Positions 7,979 to 17,245 of a stretch of 40,374 nt of DNA are shown here, piece after piece. A program made the translations under genes and the position numbers. Source of the DNA: an uncultured Verrucomicrobia subdivision 3 bacterium (GTDB taxonomy: Bacteria; Verrucomicrobiota; Verrucomicrobiia; Limisphaerales; UBA11358); NCBI GenBank assembly GCA_903917705.1, contig CAIXBQ010000046.1, positions 1 to 40,374 of the forward strand, read 5' to 3'. Position 1 is the stretch's first letter. The number at the start of each line of letters is the position of its first letter. Below the pieces are notes generated by a model. That model was not told where the DNA came from and did no database searches. It worked only from the letters and a program-made list of their open reading frames with translations.

Positions 7979-10900
7979 GACAACCGCCTGGTCATTGGTG
8001 GCAGCACCGTTGGTCCGGGCGATTTCCATGATGGTCGTACCGGTCAGTATCAGGTTGTTGCTGAACGTCAGCGTGCCCGGCGCGCCCCCCGGCGCCAGGG
8101 TGCCGGCCACGGTGACATTGCCGCGCACGAAACCCCTGCCCTGCAGCGTTTGGGCCGCGCCGATGGTGAACCCGCTGACCGACGCTACATCCAGCAGGGC
8201 GCCACTCCCGACGGTGATGAGCGGGCTGGGGCTGATGGAACCCCCGCTGCCCAACGCCAGCGTGCCGGCGTTGACGGTCGTCGTGTTGGTGAATGTGTTC
8301 GCCGCCGCCAGCGTGGCGATGCCCGCCCCGGATTTGGTGATCGCGCCGCCGCCGGCGATGATGGCGCTGATGGTGCCAGTGCGGCCGGCGTCAATGCTGA
8401 GGTCATGTGTGCCGCCCGCCACCGTCGCCAGCGTCAGCCCGCCGGGCAAGGTGAGGCTCGTCGCCGAGTCATAGTTGCGGATGGTGCCGCTGTTCCAGTT
8501 GAACATGCGCACCGAGGTGCCGCTGCCCAGCGAGACCGTCTGCGCGGCCAGAGTCGCCCCACCGTTGAGATTGAACGTGACATTGTTCGTACCGTTCGAG
8601 TCGGTGTGGCTGCCAAGCGTGAGCGTGGCCACTTTTACCGTGCCGCCGGTGACAGTGAAGGTGGCATTGAGCGTGCCGTAATTGCCCGCGTTGTTCGCCA
8701 GGGAACCGAGGATCAGCGCCGTGGCATCCAACGTGCCGCCGCCCATGAGAAAACTGGCATTCTCCGTATTCCCCGTGTCGATGCGCGTGCAGATACCGAC
8801 GGTCAGTGTGCCAACCAGGGCGTCCAGCACGGAGCCTGTGGCGTTCCCGGCCAGGTCAAATTTAGCGGTCATCGTCGTCGGACCGCCGACCGTCGTGTGT
8901 CCGCCCAGATTAATGGTGGCGCGACCCGTGCCGGCGGCGTTGCGGACGGTCACCAGCGGGTTCGTGACGGCAGTTGAGAACTGGATGTAGCCGTAGTCGC
9001 TGCCGGCGGTGTCGAGGTTGAGCGTGTTGACGTTGAACGTGTTGGTCTTGCCGAGGTTCAACGTGCCGGTGTTGGCGGTGCCTTGGGTGTAACTCGTAAC
9101 GGAGCCGACGGTCTGCACGTTCAGATTGTTCGCGGTGATGGCACTATTGGGTGACAGCGTCAGGGTGCCCAGCGCGGTGGTGCCGCCACTGGCTTGACCG
9201 CCGACATTGAGATTTTTGGCCGGGCCGTTGAAGGTAAAGCTGCCCAATCCGGCCAGATCCAGCGTGGTCGTGGAGGATACACTGCTGCCCACTGTCAAAT
9301 CCTGGCCCGAAACAACCAGTTTCCCGGCGCCGTCCACGTTGGCGGTGACGCCGTTGTTGATGCTCAGCTTCGCAACGGTCTGCGTCGTGGCCCCCACATT
9401 CAGGATGGTGTTCGCCGGATATATCACGACGGTGTTGGTCGGCAGGCGGTTGTCGCCGCCACTTAATGCCAGCGTGCCGGCACTGAGCGTCGTCGTGCCG
9501 GCGTAGGTGTTAGAGCCGGTCAACGTCACCGTGCCGCTCCCCAGCTGCACTACGGAACCGCTCCCGGTGATCACATTCCCAATCGTAAAACTATTCGTCC
9601 GGTGAAATTGCATCATCCCGTTGTTCGTCACCACGCCGCTGCCGAGCGTTCCCGAACCAGCACCATTGCCGACCTGAAGAATACCGGCAGTGACCTGAAC
9701 AGGTCCTGAAAGCGTATTGCTGCCGTCCAGCGTCAAAGTGCCGCTGCCTAAAAAGTTGAACCCCGCCGGACCGGCCAGCGCGGAATTAATCCGGGCATCC
9801 ACGCCGGTTTCGAGAATTATGAACGGGTTGCTGCCATTCAGCGTGAGTGAGTTGCTTTGAACCAGATAACCATCAGTGGCGAACACCAGCCCATTGGCAG
9901 CCACACCCCCGGCAGCAATGGTGACCTTGCCCACGGTACCGGCAAAGGAAGCGATGTTCGAAACGCCGGTAGAGGGCCAGATATTGGTGCCGTTGTCCCA
10001 GGTGGCGGAGATGGTGTTCCAGATATTAGTCCCACCGGTACCTGCCGTCGCACCATTGGCATCCCAATTGTATGGAGGCTGCGAGACGGTCAAAATGGTG
10101 ACCACCGAGGCGGACGAATCGCCCAGAAAGTTCGTGACTGAATATGCGAATGTGTCATTGCCGATGAAAACACCCGGAGGCGTATAGACCAATTGGTTAT
10201 TGGTCTTCGCTATGGTGCCGCCCTTGGCGCTGACCGCATCGAACGCCGTGATTGTCAAAGGATTGCAGTCGCTGTTGGCCGCGACATCAATAATCTGCGG
10301 GACGCGCGCCGCCATCTGATCGGCGGACAAAGTGGCGGTGAATGGCTGGGCAGATCCCGGACAAAGCGCGATGGCAACGGTCACCGAGTTCGTGTCGTGA
10401 CTGATTTGTTTTACGGTCAAACCAATCTGGCTGTCGCTAAAAGAACCGCCATCCGCCAGCACGGCAATGGCGGCAGGGTGACCGGTGCCGCCACCCCAGC
10501 GGTGGATGCTCAAGCCCGCATTATAAGGGCTGCCTTCGCTGTCAAGCCCGACATTCTGCTTGTAGGAAAAATAATATGGCCAGCCATCAACCGAGGTTCC
10601 ATAGGCGGAAGCGGACGGCAGTTTCAAGACTTGCGGATACGGCATGGTCGCGGGCACGTCTTCCAACCGACTGACTTGATAAATGCCGGCATTGGTCACC
10701 GTCAGCGACTTCACCCAGCCCAACTGAAGCTTGTGCGGCGCATTGTTATGCTGCCACTTGTAATTTGCTCCCATGAAATCCGAACCGTCCCCATACTCCA
10801 CCCAGGCATTGGTGTTGCCCCATTGGGTGGAAGCGTGATTAAACCCCAGATTGTGCCCCAACTCGTGACAGGCCGTGCCGCCATCGGTATAATAGAGCTG

Positions 10901-11770
10901 CGCCCAGCCGCCATTGCCGCCGACGGTACCCAACCCAGCCCAACCGCCCGCGCCGGACACATAATATACCCGGTGCAGATAGTTGCCCGGCGTATATCCC
11001 TGCGCCGTCGCGGCGGCATCTCCCTGGGTCATCCAAGTGGTCGTGTAAGGTGTGGAGGGACTGGCAATATTGCAAATCACAACGTCGCCCGCAAATCCCA
11101 CCTCCCCGTAAGTATCCTCCAAGTAGGCTGTATTGACGCTGCTGCCAGTCACCGCAAAGAATTTATTGCTATAGGTGACAATATCGGCAGCCGTGAAATA
11201 ATTGGTGGCATAGTCTGAATAGATCAAAAGTTCCACCAGCGCCTTGTGGACCACCGTATTCGTTGTGGTTCCACCGCCATATAGCAAATTCGGGTGGACG
11301 GAGAGACTCGCGGCTGCCGACGGAGCCGCTGCCAGCACTTCCAAGCCGGTGGCACCCGTGGTCGATTCTGCCGGCACAAATATCTCTTCGCCCCAGGATT
11401 GCCCACGCACCCGCACGCGCTCGCCGGTGAGATGTCCTTCCGCCGGCTCCACTGCGAAGGTCAGCTTGTGCACCCTGCCCGTTTTTTCATCGGTGACCTG
11501 ATGCCATCGCTCCGACCGCTGCAGGGCCGGATAACAGACCTCAATCTCCTCAAGGATACCGGTGACGTCCGCCGACACACCCAATCCGGATGCGACCGGA
11601 ACAACATTTGCCGCCGGTAAAGACTGCCCAACAACCGCAACTAACAGGCCTAGCAACAGGAGGGCCGGCAGGCTGAAACACCCTGCCGTTCGGACTGGAT
11701 CAAACACATATTTTTTGGCTTTGTTTATGCGCATCAAGGCTGGATTGTGGGTCAGCATATCAATTCTCAT
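7967..11770 (-). CDS. Secreted M11 (gametolysin-like) zinc metallopeptidase fused to PATR repeats, truncated by frameshift
   Basis: The 1267-residue product stops prematurely at 7967. With the displaced end it would be about 1405 residues. The ATG at 11770 overlaps the previous stop as ATGA, indicating translational coupling. A second ATG at residue 13 is closer to the signal peptide (hydrophobic core about 32-50). A pro-region spans about 60-160. The metzincin zinc site is CHELGHNLGFNH (H302, E303, H306, H312) with a Met-turn M333 in SDFMGANY. The arrangement fits peptidase family M11, named for Chlamydomonas gametolysin. Residues about 480-570 form a cadherin/Ig-like segment (GNDTFAYSV), followed by PATR beta-helix repeats from about 570 (GSGTVTLTGSNTYAGTTTL and similar). 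Its role is probably degradation of extracellular protein or glycoprotein alongside the chitinases and lyase. The repeat section is closely related to that of the PL8 gene. Confidence 0.85.
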   Translation of the reverse strand: MRIDMLTHNPALMRINKAKKYVFDPVRTAGCFSLPALLLLGLLVAVVGQSLPAANVVPVASGLGVSADVTGILEEIEVCYPALQRSERWHQVTDEKTGRVHKLTFAVEPAEGHLTGERVRVRGQSWGEEIFVPAESTTGATGLEVLAAAPSAAASLSVHPNLLYGGGTTTNTVVHKALVELLIYSDYATNYFTAADIVTYSNKFFAVTGSSVNTAYLEDTYGEVGFAGDVVICNIASPSTPYTTTWMTQGDAAATAQGYTPGNYLHRVYYVSGAGGWAGLGTVGGNGGWAQLYYTDGGTACHELGHNLGFNHASTQWGNTNAWVEYGDGSDFMGANYKWQHNNAPHKLQLGWVKSLTVTNAGIYQVSRLEDVPATMPYPQVLKLPSASAYGTSVDGWPYYFSYKQNVGLDSEGSPYNAGLSIHRWGGGTGHPAAIAVLADGGSFSDSQIGLTVKQISHDTNSVTVAIALCPGSAQPFTATLSADQMAARVPQIIDVAANSDCNPLTITAFDAVSAKGGTIAKTNNQLVYTPPGVFIGNDTFAYSVTNFLGDSSASVVTILTVSQPPYNWDANGATAGTGGTNIWNTISATWDNGTNIWPSTGVSNIASFAGTVGKVTIAAGGVAANGLVFATDGYLVQSNSLTLNGSNPFIILETGVDARINSALAGPAGFNFLGSGTLTLDGSNTLSGPVQVTAGILQVGNGAGSGTLGSGVVTNNGMMQFHRTNSFTIGNVITGSGSVVQLGSGTVTLTGSNTYAGTTTLSAGTLALSGGDNRLPTNTVVIYPANTILNVGATTQTVAKLSINNGVTANVDGAGKLVVSGQDLTVGSSVSSTTTLDLAGLGSFTFNGPAKNLNVGGQASGGTTALGTLTLSPNSAITANNLNVQTVGSVTSYTQGTANTGTLNLGKTNTFNVNTLNLDTAGSDYGYIQFSTAVTNPLVTVRNAAGTGRATINLGGHTTVGGPTTMTAKFDLAGNATGSVLDALVGTLTVGICTRIDTGNTENASFLMGGGTLDATALILGSLANNAGNYGTLNATFTVTGGTVKVATLTLGSHTDSNGTNNVTFNLNGGATLAAQTVSLGSGTSVRMFNWNSGTIRNYDSATSLTLPGGLTLATVAGGTHDLSIDAGRTGTISAIIAGGGAITKSGAGIATLAAANTFTNTTTVNAGTLALGSGGSISPSPLITVGSGALLDVASVSGFTIGAAQTLQGRGFVRGNVTVAGTLAPGGAPGTLTFSNNLILTGTTIMEIARTNGAATNDQAVVMAP

Positions 11771-14700
11771 GGCGAAGCAACCCGGTAGAGTTTCTGCCGG
11801 TTAGTTGCGGCACTATCAGTGAAAGTCAACACGCCGCCACCGAATGTGCCGTTCGTCAGGACCAGCCAATTGGTCATCGGCAGGGAAAGGTTCGTGCTGG
11901 CCAGCACCCGGTAGTCATGGCCATTGATCCCACTAAAACTCAGCGAGAAAGATCCGCGGCTGAATGTGCCATGGCCATTGATTACCGGAGGAATCAGTGG
12001 GGTATAAATCACCGACAGCGAATTGCCATTGCTGGTCACGGCAAACGTGCCAACAAACTCATTGCTAAATGTGCTGGTGTCCACAATAAACGCCGCCGGA
12101 TCAAAATTCAAGATGCCCGCACTAGCGGTGGCAATGGTCCAGGCATAATTGTTGGAACTGGAAAACCCGATCACCGGCCCGGGCGCGTCATTAGTAGTCA
12201 ACGTAATCAACTTGATCGTAAAAGGACTTCCGGGCGCAGCCTGGAGATTTAAAACGCCATTGATATTCAAAAAATCGCCGCCAGATATGCTGGTTGCATT
12301 GCTGACTTTGAAAAAACACACCCCACCCCCGTCCCAGATCTCATCACCGGTGTTCAAGGTTCCCACTCCTCCGCAACCTGGCGACACAGTCCCGGCAATC
12401 TCCACCGGGCCGCCAACCGTACCGGTGCCACCCAAAGTTCCACCGCTGGAAACTGTCACCACGCTGCCCGATGCGAGCGAGCCGTTGAACCATGAAGTAC
12501 CAGCACTGATAACCGTCGCGCCTGTGTGGCTATCCACGCCAGTGAAGGTGATATTGCCAATGTTGGTAATGCCACCGCTCCCGCTGATTGCCCCGGCAAA
12601 GGTCAGATTCTGGGCATAACTTTGAAGGGTTACGCTGTTGCTTAAAATCATTGGCCCAGCGAACGTCGTCGAATAGTCGTTGGTGAAACAGTTTCCGACC
12701 GTGACAGCCGCCGGAGGGTTGGTCCCCGGGTCGGCCACCAGTATCGCATTGGTAAGCGTGAAGTTGCCGCTCACGAAAAGACTGTGATTGATGCCGTCGC
12801 GTCCCAGATAAATCTGGTTGGTGGCGATGGCCGTAGGATCATTCACAAAATACCAGGCGGTGTGGGTTCCGGCGGGAATCAAAGGCGTCGCCGTCGGCAG
12901 GCCGGGAAGGGTTGGCAGGCTGACCGCGGCCGCGCTGTTCCCAAGGTTGCTGAACAAAAAGGCAAAGTTTGGCCCGACCTGAAACCCTGACCATTGGACC
13001 CCGGAAGCCATGGAGGTCGCCAGGTTTTCTATCTGCGCATCACCGGTGCCATGGAACAGCCAGTCCAAATCCGACCAACCATAGGTTTTAGTCGCCATGC
13101 CACTCAAGTCACAAAACCCATCGGCACCGCGCAACCGGACATGCGCCAGCAAAGCCACATTATCCACAAGCAGCGTGGCGACCAAACTACCGCTATTCGT
13201 TGTCCGCCCATCCAACCAGGGGAGGAGCCGGTGTCCGGCAGGCAGGTTCAACTTGGCAAAAGAAACCAGTTCCAGATCAGACCAGAACAAACCCGATCGC
13301 GAGTTCGGTCCGTTGCCGGTGTAGCTGCTATAGGGATAAGCATTAGGTTGCGCCACGCTCAGACCGCTATTGCGATAAAAAGTGTCGCCGCCCGCGTAGC
13401 GGGCTGCCGGGGTCAGCGCCGGATCGGAGACGCCCGGATAACAAGCGTAATTGCCAACAAATGCGTTATTCACATTGGCATTGGTGCTAGCCCGCACCAC
13501 TTTCACCATGTTCGAGGTTGACCAATCGCAGGCAGCTTGGGAATTGCTAAAATACCCGGACGAAAGCTCATAGTCGGCAATGACATAGTTCAACGGCATG
13601 ACCGGTGATACGTTCGTGGTAAAATATGCCACAACATTAGTGACCGACGGATTCGGATCGGTCATGGCCTGAAACATATCCGCCGTTGGCAAGCCAAGGG
13701 AATACTGATAATTCCAGGCGGCAACGGCTGCCGAAGTCACATCGGAGGACGGAACATTGTCAATCACGCCCGGTGCGGGATTATACGAATCATAGCTTCC
13801 CGTGACATAGCGGACATACCAACTGGAAATGAACGATGGCTGCGCCGGATGCCCCGAGTTCCCGCGGCTCACCGTGAGGATGCCGGCGCCGCTGAAGTAT
13901 ACATCGTTTTTATTGGTTGCGCTGCTGGCGGATGAGCCCCAAGTGCCGTCGCTTTCCCATTGGCCGTCCAGACACAAAGCGCCCACCGTTTGATTGACGC
14001 CATTGCTCAAGGCAACCACGCCGCCAGCATTGACCACAAGCAGGCAATTGTTCGTCAGTGACCCACTCTGCGCCAATTGCAAGATCGCATTCGTAGCAGC
14101 AACGGTGATCACCGGTGAACCGGCAATCATGCCGGGACCCAGCAGGGCGAGCGTGCCATTGCTGATGGTTGTAGTGCCGTTATAGGTATTGATGGCACCA
14201 AGGGCCAGTGTTCCAGACCCCAACTTGGTCAGATTACCAGAACCGCCGATGATATTCGTGATGGCGGTCGTAAAGCCTGCTGTGTCGATGGATCCGCCCC
14301 CAGCACCCAGGCTGATGTTTGGTATCGAATTGGTGTTCATCCCCGAAGTCAGTTGCGGAATGCTGGCGGACAAACCCAGGCACCCGTTGGCAGTTAAAAT
14401 AATTTGCGCATGACCGGAACTGCCGGCCGGGCTGATACTATTGGCAAAACCTTGAGAGGTGGTAAACGTCCCCCCCGCCACGGTCAATGTGGAATCGCCG
14501 CCGTTGCCCAATGACGGCCTGATGGAAATGGCATTCGTTCCGTTATAAGCAAACGACGCGCCGGAATTGACCGACATGGCGGCCGAATATCCACCCTGAG
14601 CGGCGAGAGTCAGATCGGCGTTCTGGGTCCAAGCAGCGCCGGCATTAAGATTGAGCACCGAGGCGCGGCCGACCCAGAGGCTGCCGCTGTTGGTGACACT

Positions 14701-15423
14701 GCCGGCGATGTTGAAAGTTGAAATCGAGGTCCCCGTCGCCACTGTGTTTCCCAAACGAATCTGGTTGCCGGCAGCGACGGCGAAAGTGGCACCAGCAGCA
14801 AGATTTACCGTAGTCACGGCGCTGTTTGACACCCCGACCGAGAAACCGCCATTGGCCGCGCGCTGGTCACCCTGCAAATTCACCGTGCCAGCGCTGGCGG
14901 TAAACCCGCCAGTGAATGTATTGGCACCAGAGAGAGTCAGAGTACCCGCACCAGCCTTCAATACGCCCTGAGTGCCACTGATGACACCAGAAATGACCAA
15001 AGTAGCCGAAGCGCTATTATTTGATACGCTTAAATCATCACTGAGGATCAAGGAAGTGGCAATAGTATCGGTGGCGGTTGTAGTGGACTGCACCAGGCTT
15101 GCGCCGTTACCGTTGTTGTCGAATGTGAAGGTCACGCCACTGTTATTCGTCACCGTGTACGCAAAATAGCCAGAGCCGGTATCACCGATACTCAAAGCGC
15201 CGATAGCTAGCGAAACGTCATTGGTGATAATGCGGCCAGCGGTGATGTTTTTGGTCAAATTCGCCACATCCCCCGCCACCACCGGAACACCGCCAGTCCA
15301 GTTACCGGAAGCACTCCAAAATCCACCCCGGTTGACACTCCATGTGCCAACGGTGGCCGCATGAATGCCGTCCTCCAAAAAAACAGCCGCTGTCAGCAAC
15401 ACAATTACAGCACGCACTTTCAT
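11767..15423 (-). CDS. Large secreted PATR protein carrying an unrecognised, possibly glycosidase-like domain
   Basis: About 1218 residues from the ATG at 15423. A GTG at 15438 overlaps the upstream stop (GTGA) and is an alternative. A signal peptide (MKVRAVIVLLTAAVF ... IHAA) is clear. Numbered from the GTG, residues 30-520 are PATR beta-helix (GVLKAGAGTLTLSGANTFTG at 158-177, GNLTKLGSGTLALG at 401-414). Residues about 530-870 are a different, aromatic-rich domain. It contains SFISSWYVRYVTGSYDSY, NYVIADYELSSGYF, FWSDLELVSFAKL, HRLLPWLDGR and VALLAHVRLRGADGF, which resemble strand/helix units of a TIM-barrel hydrolase with acidic residues at strand ends. No family could be named. Another beta-helix region follows, ending in a 60-residue domain (SFSGINGHDYRVLASTNL ... 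KLYRVASP). The stop overlaps the M11 start by 4 bases. Confidence 0.8.
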   Translation of the reverse strand: MKVRAVIVLLTAAVFLEDGIHAATVGTWSVNRGGFWSASGNWTGGVPVVAGDVANLTKNITAGRIITNDVSLAIGALSIGDTGSGYFAYTVTNNSGVTFTFDNNGNGASLVQSTTTATDTIATSLILSDDLSVSNNSASATLVISGVISGTQGVLKAGAGTLTLSGANTFTGGFTASAGTVNLQGDQRAANGGFSVGVSNSAVTTVNLAAGATFAVAAGNQIRLGNTVATGTSISTFNIAGSVTNSGSLWVGRASVLNLNAGAAWTQNADLTLAAQGGYSAAMSVNSGASFAYNGTNAISIRPSLGNGGDSTLTVAGGTFTTSQGFANSISPAGSSGHAQIILTANGCLGLSASIPQLTSGMNTNSIPNISLGAGGGSIDTAGFTTAITNIIGGSGNLTKLGSGTLALGAINTYNGTTTISNGTLALLGPGMIAGSPVITVAATNAILQLAQSGSLTNNCLLVVNAGGVVALSNGVNQTVGALCLDGQWESDGTWGSSASSATNKNDVYFSGAGILTVSRGNSGHPAQPSFISSWYVRYVTGSYDSYNPAPGVIDNVPSSDVTSAAVAAWNYQYSLGLPTADMFQAMTDPNPSVTNVVAYFTTNVSPVMPLNYVIADYELSSGYFSNSQAACDWSTSNMVKVVRASTNANVNNAFVGNYACYPGVSDPALTPAARYAGGDTFYRNSGLSVAQPNAYPYSSYTGNGPNSRSGLFWSDLELVSFAKLNLPAGHRLLPWLDGRTTNSGSLVATLLVDNVALLAHVRLRGADGFCDLSGMATKTYGWSDLDWLFHGTGDAQIENLATSMASGVQWSGFQVGPNFAFLFSNLGNSAAAVSLPTLPGLPTATPLIPAGTHTAWYFVNDPTAIATNQIYLGRDGINHSLFVSGNFTLTNAILVADPGTNPPAAVTVGNCFTNDYSTTFAGPMILSNSVTLQSYAQNLTFAGAISGSGGITNIGNITFTGVDSHTGATVISAGTSWFNGSLASGSVVTVSSGGTLGGTGTVGGPVEIAGTVSPGCGGVGTLNTGDEIWDGGGVCFFKVSNATSISGGDFLNINGVLNLQAAPGSPFTIKLITLTTNDAPGPVIGFSSSNNYAWTIATASAGILNFDPAAFIVDTSTFSNEFVGTFAVTSNGNSLSVIYTPLIPPVINGHGTFSRGSFSLSFSGINGHDYRVLASTNLSLPMTNWLVLTNGTFGGGVLTFTDSAATNRQKLYRVASP

Positions 15424-15434
15424 CCAGATAGAGG

Positions 15435-17216
15435 TCACGGCGAGGCGAGGCGGTAAAATTGCCTTGAATTCGTCGCCGATCGGTTTGTGAAATTGATCAG
15501 GCTGACACCAAAAGTGCCACTGGTGAGCACCGGCCAGTTCGTCACGGGCGATAGTAGGTTTGTACCAAGCACAATGCGGTAGGCATGGCCGAGTGGACCG
15601 CTAAAATTCAAAGCGAATGCACCGGCGCCGGATTTCCAGCCAGCATTCAAAACGGGCACCGGAGCGGAGGGGCCTTCGCTGCCGTCAGCCGGCACAGGAT
15701 CGCCAGCGAGAACGGAGTTGACGACGTTGACAAGCGGAGCGCCGTTGGTAGGCGAGTAAGGAAGTTTGCCGCTGTCGCCACTGGTCGATTTAACCGTACC
15801 GGGAATGAGGTCACCAAAGGCGTTCCAGATGATCACCCCGCCAAGATTTTGATTGCGCACATAATTCGCCTTGAGACCGACACTGCGAGAATCGTCAAAA
15901 CTCAGGAAATACGTTCCAGAGGTAAGGTAAGGCACTTGCGCGTTGGTGTCCCAATGGCGTGTCCAGCCGGTGGTATGGTTGCGCAAATATGAATAATCCG
16001 GCACCCCGGCCCAGACGGAAGCCGGCCAGTTCACAAAGTCAGCGCAGGTGGTAATTGGTCCATCTGGCTGGGCAAAGGTTGACGTCGGAACCGTGCCACC
16101 ATTTAAAGCGGCAGTGTTCGAGCAAATGACGCCACGCCCGTAAAACGGCACGCCCATCGCAATCTTGGCGGGCGGCACTCCGCGCGAAATCAAATCCGCC
16201 ACGCACAACGAACCAGACTGGGGACCACCTTCCTCATTCGTATAGGAATAGAGCGGCGCATTGTGTCCGGCGGTTGACGACCACCCCCCCTGAAAGTCGT
16301 AGGTCATCAGGTTCAACGAATCAACCACGGCCACCATCGCAGACCAGTTGAATTCGTTCAACTTTGCGGGAGTGGCGCTCAAACAGACGCTGATCTGCTT
16401 GTTCGTCCCGATGGCCGTTCGCACCTGCTGCAGCAGCGTGACAAAATTGGTGTAGTCCGCGCTTGAACCGGTGAAATTCATCCCCGCGTAGGGACCGGGA
16501 TATTCCCAGTCAAAATCAATGCCATCAAATCCGATGGTCATCAGCCGCCTGCAATCCGAAGCAAAGCGCGCACGCATAGTCGGGTCCGCGGCAACTGCAC
16601 TATAATGCTTGCACATGCTCCAGCCACCGATACTCGCCATGACCTTGACGCCCTTGGCATGGGCGAGAGCCAGCACGCCCGGAGCACCGTTGGTGTTTGG
16701 CAGGGGCACGGGCATTGGACCGATCAATCCGGTAATGATATTTGACCATCCACCACCCAAAGAGACATACCCGGCAGCGGCAACGGCGGGATTACTGAAA
16801 TCCCATTGCAGGGCCAGGTCACCATAAATCAGCCAGTAATCCCATGAGGAATAGACATCGCCATCCAACATCGGCGCAGGCGACTGCACCTGACCGGCCT
16901 CATAGATGTTCTGGTTGCGGTAGTCGCCGCTGTGCAGGGAACCGTCATCCGCCACACCAAAAAAAGAGAAATTCAAATGCGTGTATTGCGAATAATCAAT
17001 ATTGAGATGGTTCAGATAGCCCTGCACCGGCAAACCGGCCGAGGTGTCCTTCCACGCATCCCATTGCGTAATGTAACCAATGACGCGCCGACCGTGGCTA
17101 GCCGTGGTACGGGTGGGATGGGAATCGGCTCCCCACGTCGCGGCCAGGGCGGCGGTTGAAAAAACGGCGCAGGCCAAAGCCAGCCAGTACGAATTACGGA
17201 TGGAAAAACACTTCAT
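15435..17216 (-). CDS. Secreted GH18 chitinase with C-terminal FYR-x-ASP domain
   Basis: 593 residues from the ATG at 17216, chosen because a clean signal peptide follows (MKCFSIRNSYWLALACAVFS ... LAA). AAGAAGG in the 29-base gap after the PL8 stop is a plausible ribosome-binding site. The single GH18 domain spans about 42-490. RRVIGYITQWDAW at 43-55 is strand 1, KVMASIGGWSMCKHYS at 191-206 is strand 3, FDGIDFDWEYPG at 230-241 is the complete DGxDxDxE motif with E238 as catalytic acid, LNLMTYDFQGGW is the substrate-binding strand, and GVIIWNAFGD is the last strand. The domain resembles ChiA/ChiB-type endo- or processive chitinases. A large insertion after strand 2 (residues about 110-180) is notable. 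The C-terminal 60 residues end FYRLASP. No carbohydrate-binding module is seen. Confidence 0.92.
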   Translation of the reverse strand: MKCFSIRNSYWLALACAVFSTAALAATWGADSHPTRTTASHGRRVIGYITQWDAWKDTSAGLPVQGYLNHLNIDYSQYTHLNFSFFGVADDGSLHSGDYRNQNIYEAGQVQSPAPMLDGDVYSSWDYWLIYGDLALQWDFSNPAVAAAGYVSLGGGWSNIITGLIGPMPVPLPNTNGAPGVLALAHAKGVKVMASIGGWSMCKHYSAVAADPTMRARFASDCRRLMTIGFDGIDFDWEYPGPYAGMNFTGSSADYTNFVTLLQQVRTAIGTNKQISVCLSATPAKLNEFNWSAMVAVVDSLNLMTYDFQGGWSSTAGHNAPLYSYTNEEGGPQSGSLCVADLISRGVPPAKIAMGVPFYGRGVICSNTAALNGGTVPTSTFAQPDGPITTCADFVNWPASVWAGVPDYSYLRNHTTGWTRHWDTNAQVPYLTSGTYFLSFDDSRSVGLKANYVRNQNLGGVIIWNAFGDLIPGTVKSTSGDSGKLPYSPTNGAPLVNVVNSVLAGDPVPADGSEGPSAPVPVLNAGWKSGAGAFALNFSGPLGHAYRIVLGTNLLSPVTNWPVLTSGTFGVSLINFTNRSATNSRQFYRLASP

Positions 17217-17245
17217 GAAAACCAATAACCTTCTTGCATGATAAG

